NCBI RefSeq assembly: GCF_037126465.1
Contig: NC_088201.1
Coordinates: 71,384,879 to 71,448,878 of the forward strand
Origin: Ornithodoros turicata
Lineage: Eukaryota; Arthropoda; Arachnida; Ixodida; Argasidae
Direction of reading: 5' to 3'
Length of the DNA: 64,000 nucleotides
Below, one piece after another: positions 56,513-64,000 of the stretch. A model generated the notes under the pieces. It worked only from the letters and a program-made list of their open reading frames with translations. It was not told the origin of the DNA and made no database searches. The stretch's first letter is position 1. Every line of letters starts with the position of its first letter. The position numbers were made by a program, and so were the translations under genes.

Positions 56513-58844
56513 TCTGCTTTCCTTTGTAACTTTAATGTTTCGCATAACCACGAAAACTTACCCTGAGCTGAAGATGTCCAAGCTTCCAGTTTTGTAGGCG
56601 CGCAGAGGTTGGAAGCACAGCTGCAGCACGCAGTCAATCTGAAGAAATGGTTACATTTCGTCTGATGTAAAATGCACTATACATGCGCTTTCACACTTTA
56701 CCGAACTATAATTTCTTCAAAACGTAACCCGTTATCCGAAAAGCAACGCAAAAAGCGTAATGGAGCACTAAAACCGAAACCATGTGATGCTGCACTGCTA
56801 GGTTTTCAGGGAAGCCTTCTAGAGCGGTGTCATTCATATTTAAATACATCTACGAGTAACGTTTATCAATGCGAGGAGTACCATAGAAATAAATATCACT
56901 TACCTGCGATGAATCGCTACAAACATGTCGAAATTTCTCGAAAGTTTGGGTGGCACGACAGGACATATTTGTTACTCACAACGAGGGCGATGGGGTCTCC
57001 AACCATGGAAACACGACCGGTTGGTGGAGCACATCATTGACCAGATTCGAAACTGTGGGCCACGTGATTGCGGCGCCTAGGAGTCGGGGAAGAGAAATCC
57101 GTTGCCGCGCCTCGGTCATGTGGCTGGTTATCGGGAAGTGATGAGAGCTGCGTCGAGGAGCGATCCTATATCCTTGGTCGGGAAATGATCATGGCACCGT
57201 CGGGGAAACGATCCTACGTGCTCTTGTGCTGAACTTCCTTTCACACATGTCTGGGAAACAGTTGGGCACTATCGCCCATTCAGAAGCTCCGATTGCGTTC
57301 CGATTCTTTCCCCGGCGGCCTGTGCTGCCTGGGTATTCTGTTGAGGAGTTCCACCGGAGTTGAAGGGATCGTTTTTTATCATCAGCAGCGACAATAATCT
57401 CCCCCCAAGTGTTCGGTATTTGCCGACGGGAGAAGTTTGCAATCCTAAGTCAGGGCCGTGTGAGCTTCGGTATTCCCGGTGCTGGTTTTTCGACCGTCTA
57501 TTACCCCCTTTCATGTAGAACTTGGAATATGGTTCTCATCGATGTCAATAATTGCATTTTTCGTTTATCCTGAATACCTTTAGACGAAGTTTCGCAACCC
57601 CTTTCACTTCTCTGGATTCTCGAAACGTGAATACAGATTGATACGCACCGCGTTCTGTAAGATCATACGCACCTTCCCAACGTTTTGATACCGTTGCAAA
57701 TGTGGTCGTCGAGCAACTGAGCTGCTGAATGCTCCACTACAACAAACTGCGATGGCAATAAAACTGACGAGCAGCATCGTGCTTGACTGTCCACTCAGTA
57801 CCGTCTCTGTATCAGGCCTCACAAACACACGGCGAGTGAGTTTTCCCTCCCATATGAACATTGTTAAACAGGTCAACCTAAGAGATAATGAGTTTGTTAA
57901 CCTCGGCGACTAGTCCTGAATACCTCCTGCATGCGAACGCTGAGCACGCTTTGCCGCCCCATAAAGTGCGAAGCCCCAGCTGCATGTACCAATTTTTTCG
58001 TACGCCTACGGAGCCTGTTGAGTTCGTGCATTTTTCATTCTGTCTCTCATCATCATCATCATGCATTTTGTTGCCGTGCTTTGATTACGAAACACGTGGG
58101 TTGTGCACCACACTGCACTCGTGTAACTCTGCCGAGCCAGATGCTGTTGTGAAATATTCGACAGAAGGGCGAAAGATGTAGAGCGTGTTGGTTGAGTAAC
58201 ATGGTAACAAACGTGAAGAAACACGGACGGACAGAGGACGCGTTTCTGTCGTCGCGTGTCGGACGTGTTTCTTCGCGTTTATTACCATGAAATATTCAAC
58301 GACGGAAAACAGGACGCTTAATGATATACGTATTTATGCTTGTTACTTTTCAACTACATGTTGCATTCCATCACTTTAACCCGTTCACTGCATTACACCT
58401 ATTTGCATTCACCGTGTGTAGGCGTCCTGGGGTAGCCAGATAGACTTTGTAGCGACCCACATCCCCATTGGTTTCTTTATCACATGACCATCATCACCAC
58501 TTGCGTGATAAGAGCATTTCCGGCTGGTTGTTGACTCCGTTGTTCTACTTTTTTTACCTGTGTCATTACTCTCATAGAGCATAATCCAGAGCAGTCGGAA
58601 GCAACGCACTGTCGTGCCATCGCGAGGACGAAGACAGCGAATGTGGCGTGACGTGACGTTAAAATTAAAAATGGTGGTCTGCCTGCCAGAAAGGCGGCAG
58701 TGTGCCCTAAAACAACGGAAGACAGATAAGAATAAAAGGGAGAAAAAAATACGACAGTAATCGCTGTGCCGACTGTCATTGACTATGCGATAGCATTTAT
58801 GAGCTGTTTATGACTATGGAGACTGAAGTAGCTGACGTGCTTGG
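56513..58844. other. No gene recognised
   Basis: The ORF 56672-57040 and others show no family motif; the part near 56985-57115 looks like repeat sequence. Nothing further can be defined. Confidence 0.4.
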
Positions 58845-58849
58845 CAACC

Positions 58850-59030
58850 ACTAGCTTGTCTGCGCCTCCTGACGAAGACACAATCTATAACACTTCCCGT
58901 AAGGGTTGTGGGAATTTTATCGTCAATGGCTAGGCACAAATCGAAGACTTCGTTCATGAAGTCCGCGAACCAGTTGTTATGGGGCTTCATGTCCGTAGTG
59001 AAATCTCCCATGATATCATAGACATGTTGT
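58850..59030 (-). pseudogene. EEP-type endonuclease fragment
   Basis: The minus-strand translation has IMGDFTTDMKPHNNWFADFM, then LAIDDKIPTTLTGSVIDCVF. This matches the GDFN.D and TT..G..ID.VF motifs of LINE or helentron endonucleases; the family usually has Asn where the Thr of GDFT is seen. No RT or helicase accompanies it. It is an isolated fragment with the N-terminal half missing or unrecognisable. Confidence 0.7.
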
Positions 59031-59266
59031 GTTCTGTGAGCAGCAGCAGCAGCATCATCACTGCCACCGAACAATCGTCTTCTTCATCGTGGCATCGCCC
59101 ATCCAGAAAAGCGATGGGCGCGAGAGAGGCCACGGTAGGTCATCGGCCAGCGTCGACGCATAACATCTATGAACTCTGCAATTCGGCCCTTTACCAACCT
59201 AAAGTCTTCATAAACGACTATCTTGCATTTGGTAACACGCCAGCTGTTCCGCTCTTTTATTCATCA

Positions 59267-60010
59267 CATGACCAGAATTCAGGGACACCTCCTTTGATGC
59301 AGGTTCTGCCTGATAGCAGAAGAACATGTAGGAAAGCCGACTTGAAAGGAAAGTATGAGGTGAGGAAGAAGGAAGATGGAAAGAGGCGAGGGCAGACGAG
59401 AAAGGGAACATCAGATATCGCGCGCGGAGCCTGGCTATCAGCAGCAATTGCCTAACGCAGAATGAAAACGCGATAATCAGTTCTGATAACTTTTGCCAAT
59501 CCTTTCTTTGCTGTACTGCTGCTCATAATTCTGGGCTGTTACTCGTAGCGTGTGTAACGGGATGACCGGCACTCGTAAGGCTGGTCAATATACATTTTTG
59601 TTCTCTCTCTGTGGGAAATGGGGATGCCGTCGACGATGAGAAATTTGCGTCCTGGGGCGACTTCTAATAGGACTCTGCCGATGTATGTGTGACAGCGTCG
59701 GAGGAAAACCTCAGAAATTACCCTACATTATGATGAAAAAAAAAAAAAACTCCATAGGCTACTAAGACGAATTCAGTAACTGCACTTCACTTTGTTACTT
59801 GTACCTTGTTACTCCGTTACCATTGTATCATACACTTCAGTTTGTTCTCGGCCTTATCATGAGGACCTTTCAATGCTTAATTCAAAATTTAGCGTGTTAC
59901 AGTCTCTTCCCGACACCATCAAAAAGGCTTGTCGGCTACCAACGCCCTCCCCTTAAAAACTGAAAATAAACAAACAAACAAGCGGAAGAGTGCTTATTTT
60001 CAGAACATCT
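59267..60010 (+). repeat. Dispersed repeat, copy 2 (partner at 11296-12018)
   Basis: Same orientation and boundaries as the 11.3-kb copy (CATGACCAGAATTCAGGGAC to CAGAACATCT). Here a longer ORF passes through the left part (58979-59455), with KYEVRKKEDGKRRGQTRKG. The protein is not recognised. Confidence 0.75.
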
Positions 60011-60049
60011 ATATAAGCCGACACTGAAGATTTTTTTGTTTAAGTTTAA

Positions 60050-60095
60050 TTTGTACAAGCTTTCGCGTGGAGGTCCACGCTTCCTCAGGTACAAA
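60050..60095 (-). ncRNA. Hammerhead ribozyme motif, type I, distinct sequence
   Basis: Read on the minus strand: stem I TTTGTAC (60095-60089) pairs with GTACAAA (60056-60050). CTGAGGA (60088-60082) fits the CUGANGA core. An extra A follows (60081). Stem II is GCGTGG/CCACGC around ACCT. GAAA is at 60064-60061. Then GCTT gives a palindromic AGCT for a dimer-type stem III, with a CUU cleavage triplet. It shares no primary sequence with the 55-kb units outside the core, so it belongs to another family. Cleavage at CUU is normally weaker than at GUC. Confidence 0.7.
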
Positions 60096-60466
60096 GTGAA
60101 ATGGTGATACATAAGTATATATAGTATACATGATTCCAACGAGTAGCCGCTGCGCCGCGCCATGTTTAGTGCCACAGCGACCTCTGCCGGCTTTCTCCTC
60201 TCCTCCATATTGGACTGTTGGAGATGCACGGTCTTCTACTTCTACCTCGTTGATTACTCGGGCTGTTTACGCTTCGCACTTTTCTTGCTATTTTTATTTT
60301 TTGTCATCGTTGTTTCCGTTTATCTTTACGTCTCCTTATTACTTTTTCGCTACTGTTGCGAGGTGCAGTGCCTACTGTGATGTTCCACACGCATGTACAT
60401 ATTAATTCAGAATTATGATCGTCGTCCGCTGTCAGCTTACGGCTTATGTGTGTGCTCTGGCTTACT

Positions 60467-61242
60467 TGTGGGGCACGGATCCGGTATTGTTTCGCCCCAC
60501 GGGGAGGATCAACGACGTTGGACGAGCAAGGTTGTCTGTCTTCAGGAATGAATGGAGACCCGGAGCCGCGACCTTCGGGCTTACAACAAACGTGCGCTAG
60601 CCAGAGCCTCCGGCGCCAGACAGTAATACAAGATTTAAACGACAGTCGTCCAGCTGGCGTCGCGACAGATCGCTCGACGAGGACACGAAGCAACGTGGAC
60701 AATTAGGGAAAAAGGGAAGAACCCGTTGAACCAAGGTCGACCGCTGTTAGCAGAGCCTACAAAAAGGTCCGGGGCCGACAGCAAGGAGAGAAAGGAAGCG
60801 GCGGCAGAGTCAGCGTGATAGTCTCACGACGTGGTGGAGGAAGAGGCCTTGGTTTGTTCGGCTCGCATCGGAAGAAGCTGTCCACGAGGATCCGTAACCT
60901 AGACTTGCGACGTGCAGCCCCTTGGACCCGGACACCAGCCTTCCCCCCTTCTACTGCTGAAGACGCTCGCAGCGACAGCAACGAGGCATCCAAGAGAGCC
61001 AACTTCAGCATCAGCTTCCCAAGTACCTGAGGACCACGGAACAATCACCGGAACCAAGTTCTGCTGGTGAGTCCAGAGCGCACTCTGAGTCAGGGCTGGT
61101 TAGGGCGATTAGCATTGTAAATAAACAGTTCAAGTTTACGAACTGCGTTGTCACTTACTCTCGGTCTCACTCAAAGGCACACCCACTAAATCTTCTAACT
61201 TTTTAAAACGGCCCAATCCAGTCGGGATTGGCGACCTTCACA
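60467..61242 (+). repeat. Probable 5' LTR of the intact gypsy element
   Basis: The end is set by CTTCACA (61236-61242) directly before the primer binding site. The start is placed tentatively at TGTGGGGCACGG (60467). AATAAA lies near 61121. Without the 3' LTR the length cannot be verified. Confidence 0.45.
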
Positions 61243-61243
61243 T

Positions 61244-61261
61244 TGGTGGCAGCGGTGGGAT
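61244..61261 (+). promoter_or_regulatory. Primer binding site
   Basis: TGGTGGCAGCGGTGGGAT begins 2 nt after the CA that ends the LTR. It starts with the TGG expected to pair with a tRNA CCA end. Confidence 0.7.
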
Positions 61262-61384
61262 ATTTTGCTTTTGGGAAGTGGAAGAGACACTTGCGTTCCC
61301 TCTTCTGCCGAGGCCGAGAGTTGAGTGTTGTGAGGACAGTTAAAGGAGTAAGTGCGTGGGGCAGAGTGATTCAGTGTTCAATAA

Positions 61385-62242
61385 ATGATGGAGGGTGCTG
61401 CAATGGTAGCCGCCACCAGCGGAGTCAGTCATAGCATTTTAGCGTTGAGTAGTTTGATCCCTCAGTTCTCAGGCGACGCTCATGTGCCAAAAATCGGGGA
61501 TGTCCTCGGAATGATTGAACAAGTCTCGCAGATGGGAGGCTGGAAGGAAACCGAGCTCGTGTGCATGACACGATTCAAAATGATAGGGGCAGCGCAGGAG
61601 TTCGTTTGGCACGATGAGCAGGCAAAGAATGCGAAAACGTTCGCAGAGTTGAAAGTCGCTCTCCTTCAACGTTTTGATATTGAGCCGCAAAGTGCTAGAC
61701 TCCAGAAGTTCCTAAATGTTCGCCAAAACGCCGCAGAAGACGTGCGATCATACGCTACACGCGTGCAAATTCTTGGCCAGGCGACACTCGGTTCTGTAGA
61801 TAACGGTGACGAAAGCAAAGCTAAGGTGCGAAGGGAACTCTTGCAGGAGCAGATGTGCACTCAATTCGTCAATGGACTCCGCGATCCCGTACGGCGGTTC
61901 GTTCTTTCCCGTGCACCAAAAGATTTTGCCACTGCGATTGAAATTGCCACACAGGAAGAGGCTAACGATGCCTTAAGTTCTGCAGTCAGCCATATCCGCA
62001 TAGTCGAAGAATGTGAAGACAAAGATCGTAAAGAAATAACTGAATTACGAGAGAGACTTGCGGACTTAGAAAAACTGCTCACGGAGAGAGACGGACACCC
62101 ACGTCACGCGTTTGAAGCGCGCAACTCCCGCAGGTGCTATAACTGTGGTCGGTTAGGCCATATAGCTCGATTCTGTGGGCGAAGCCGAGGTAACGTGAAC
62201 CCAACGCGTCAGGAAACTAACACGATTCCAAAAAACGCGTGA
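61385..62242 (+). CDS. Gag polyprotein of the intact gypsy element
   Basis: 285 residues. A capsid-like region runs through about residue 190 (VCMTRFKMIGAAQEFVWHD, ELKVALLQRFDIEP, FVNGLRDPVRRFVLSRAP). A Glu/Lys-rich coiled-coil-like segment (DRKEITELRERLADLEKLL) follows, then one CCHC zinc knuckle, CYNCGRLGHIARFC, at about residues 251-264. Gag packages the element RNA. The start at 61385 follows the LTR/PBS leader, and a second ATG follows at once. The stop TGA at 62240-62242 lies just after a slippery heptamer, so gag is made by normal termination and gag-pol by -1 slippage. Confidence 0.92.
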   Translation: MMEGAAMVAATSGVSHSILALSSLIPQFSGDAHVPKIGDVLGMIEQVSQMGGWKETELVCMTRFKMIGAAQEFVWHDEQAKNAKTFAELKVALLQRFDIEPQSARLQKFLNVRQNAAEDVRSYATRVQILGQATLGSVDNGDESKAKVRRELLQEQMCTQFVNGLRDPVRRFVLSRAPKDFATAIEIATQEEANDALSSAVSHIRIVEECEDKDRKEITELRERLADLEKLLTERDGHPRHAFEARNSRRCYNCGRLGHIARFCGRSRGNVNPTRQETNTIPKNA

Positions 62243-64000
62243 GGGCCCCCTCACATGTAGCACATGGAGGGGCAACCAAAGAGGTGAATACCACTCGCAA
62301 CCCAAACAAACGTAAACGGAGGGGAAGAAGAAAGAAGGACAAAGGAGTCTGTGTGGTACGGTATTCAAAAGAGACAAGTCCAATTGTAAATGCTGTAGTT
62401 GAAGGTCGCCCATTGAAGTTGCTTTTAGATACCGGCTCGGGAGTGACCTTAATCCCATCTAGTGTGTTCGAAAAGATAACTCAACAAAACGAACGGAAGC
62501 TTTTCGATAAGAAGCGGTCGCAATATCGTAGATTCATGGGGATCACAGGTCATGAGATGGGAGTGGATGGGTGTTTTGACCTAAACATTTGTTTGGAGGG
62601 ATTCCACTTCCGGCATCCAGTTTATGTCGTGCAGGACAATCCCGCCATACCGGTTAATGGCATAATTGGACAAGATGCTCTAATTGCGCAGAACATTGAT
62701 GTCTTAACTACAAGGAAAGCGTTGAAAGCAGGTGAAGTCGAAATTCCTATTGTTAACTGGGACACACATGACTACGTGCCACGACAACCTAAAAGTGAGG
62801 TAGACGACCGGCCAGCTGCTGTACGCCTCATGTCGACGACAAGTATTCCCCCCATGTCGCGTATTCTGTGTTGGGGAAAACTTTCCAGGCCTGTTCAGAA
62901 CGGTGAGATTGGGGTCATTGAGGGTTGCGACATGCGCGTGCAGGGCGTTCGGAGTCCGGATGCTGCAGTGAGAGTCGCCTCAAATTCAACCGTGCCCCTG
63001 ACACTGATCAATTGGACGCTAGAGGAACAAACGCTACCTCGGAATAAGAATGTGGCCATTTTCGTCGCCGCGAATGAAGATACTGCTGGAGCAATTAGAA
63101 CGACTATTGAGACAGATAGGACCGATCTAACCGACGACGTGATCCACACGCAATTTGAATTGCCCGAAATGCCTAGCTGGCAACTGTCTGCCCTCAAAGA
63201 AATGATCAAAAGTTATTCCTCAGTTTTCACCAAAGAAGATCTTGATTTAGGTCGGTGTGACAAAGTAAAGCACACGATAAATACTGGAGACGCAACACCA
63301 GTTTACCGAAAAGCCTACAGGATCCCGTACTCGCAGAGGGAAGAGATGGACAGGCAGATAAGCGAATTGAGGGAGAAAGGAATAATTCAACCATCCAAGT
63401 CACCCTGGGGAGCCCCAGCTCTATTGGTACAGAAGCCAAATGGAAAATACCGCTTAGTCGTTGACTACCGGGAGCTGAACAAGGTGACAAAGGTTGACCC
63501 CTACCCGCTTCCTAACATACAGGAAACGCTGTCACAGCTTGGTTCAGCTAAATATTTCTCGGTGGTCGACATGGCATCTGGCTTCTGGCAGATAGAGATG
63601 GATCCTCGAGATAGAGAGAAGACCGCCTTTAATACCACGAGTGGTCACTACGAATGGACTAGGATGTCAATGGGACTTGCAAATAGTCCCGCGGTTTGGC
63701 AGCGCACCGCGGATGTAGTACTCGATGGCCTTATTGGTCACAGTTGTCACGTGTACATGGACGATACTGTTATCTACAGTGGGAATTTTGAACAACATAT
63801 CAGTGACATTGAGAGGGTTCTGAAAAGGTTATCAGGTGCGGGACTGAAGTTAAAGCCATCAAAATGTCAATTTTTAAAACCCGAAGTAAAATACCTAGGG
63901 CATATTGTGTCCGCTGATGGTGTGCGTCCCGACCCGGAAAAAGAGTCCGCAGTTAGAGAATTCCCGAGGCCACAGACTGTAAGAGACGTGCGAGAGTTTC
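62221..64000 (+). CDS. Pol polyprotein (protease, reverse transcriptase...), partial, reached by -1 frameshift
   Basis: The -1 frame is open from just after the TAA at 62218-62220 to the window end (about 593 codons), so no own start codon is needed. The protease has LLDTGSGVTLIPSSVFEK (DTGSG at 62428-62442), later GIIGQDAL-like sequence. RT begins near 63260 (PVYRKAYRIPYSQREEM) with GIIQPSKSPWGAPALLV, RLVVDYRELNKVTK, FSVVDMASGFWQIEMD, FNTTSGHYEWTRMSMGLANS and the catalytic YMDD (63754-63765). It then reaches the connection region (FPRPQTVRDVREF) at the edge. The order is protease then RT, as in ordinary gypsy elements, unlike the element at 33-39 kb. Confidence 0.93.
62230..62254 (+). promoter_or_regulatory. 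-1 ribosomal frameshift site: A AAA AAC plus stem-loop
   Basis: In the gag frame the bases read CC-A AAA AAC (62230-62236), the canonical X XXY YYZ heptamer, six bases before the end of the gag stop codon. A stem-loop follows: GTGAGG (62239-62244) pairs with CCTCAC (62249-62254) around a GCCC loop. The spacer of 2 nt is shorter than typical, so the functional structure may be larger or start later. The pol frame entered by slippage is exactly the open one. Confidence 0.85.

Larger units (their letters stand above)
60467..64000 (+). mobile_element. Conventional Ty3/gypsy retrotransposon, apparently intact, cut by the window end
   Basis: 5' LTR, primer binding site, gag, a -1 frameshift signal and pol (protease then RT) follow each other without any stop or frameshift other than the gag stop. 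The RNase H, integrase and 3' LTR would lie beyond 64000. The unbroken reading frames over about 2.6 kb suggest a recent, possibly active copy. The start of the LTR is a guess. Confidence 0.85.

Overview
The window is eukaryotic nuclear DNA made almost entirely of transposable elements and their debris. I found no convincing host gene, rRNA gene or functional tRNA gene. The most likely source is a tick (ixodid chelicerate). The reasons are tRNA-derived SINEs resembling the tick Ruka family, arthropod-type CCTAA/TTAGG tracts, and a mix of hAT, Tc1/mariner, Helitron, I-like LINE and Ty3/gypsy elements. The species call is inference.

Layout. 1-6.6 kb: SINE fragment, a 207-bp TA-flanked MITE, mariner ends and a small foldback. 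6.6-9.7 kb: decayed Helitron with a Pif1-type helicase followed by an exonuclease/endonuclease-like domain (helentron-like), then a decayed gypsy pol. 10.6-17.5 kb: SINEs, a repeat shared with 59-60 kb, two members of one MITE family, tandem repeats and microsatellites. 17.6-20.2 kb (minus): a LINE with RT and RNase H, broken by two in-frame stops. 20.2-25.8 kb: a nearly intact autonomous hAT whose BED-finger transposase has one in-frame stop. A second hAT-type element (25.8-29.7 kb) sits in the right target-site duplication of the first, and it carries a mariner-like element with unusually long inverted repeats. 33.5-39.2 kb: a gypsy-family LTR element with pol order protease-integrase-RT-RNase H (Gmr1-like). 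40.7-41.9 kb: a ~205-bp satellite with dimeric higher-order structure. 43.9-47.4 kb: copies of an unknown repeat, a palindrome and a hAT-type MITE. 48.7-54.1 kb: two ~2-kb inverted copies around a 1.4-kb spacer, each with a remnant of the same ORF. 55.4-55.9 kb: ~232-bp tandem units with hammerhead ribozyme motifs. 56.0-56.5 kb: gypsy integrase tail, polypurine tract and a short LTR. 60.05 kb: a third hammerhead motif of different sequence. 60.5 kb to the window end: an apparently intact, conventional gypsy element, with gag joined to pol by a canonical -1 slippery site.

The best candidates for new biology are the Gmr1-like domain order, the hammerhead motifs (three, of two sequence types, both with an extra A before stem II), and the clean -1 frameshift cassette. 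The genes form no cellular pathway. Each element is a separate replication unit, and the nesting gives an insertion order: LINE, then hAT-1, then hAT-2, with the mariner-like element inside hAT-2.
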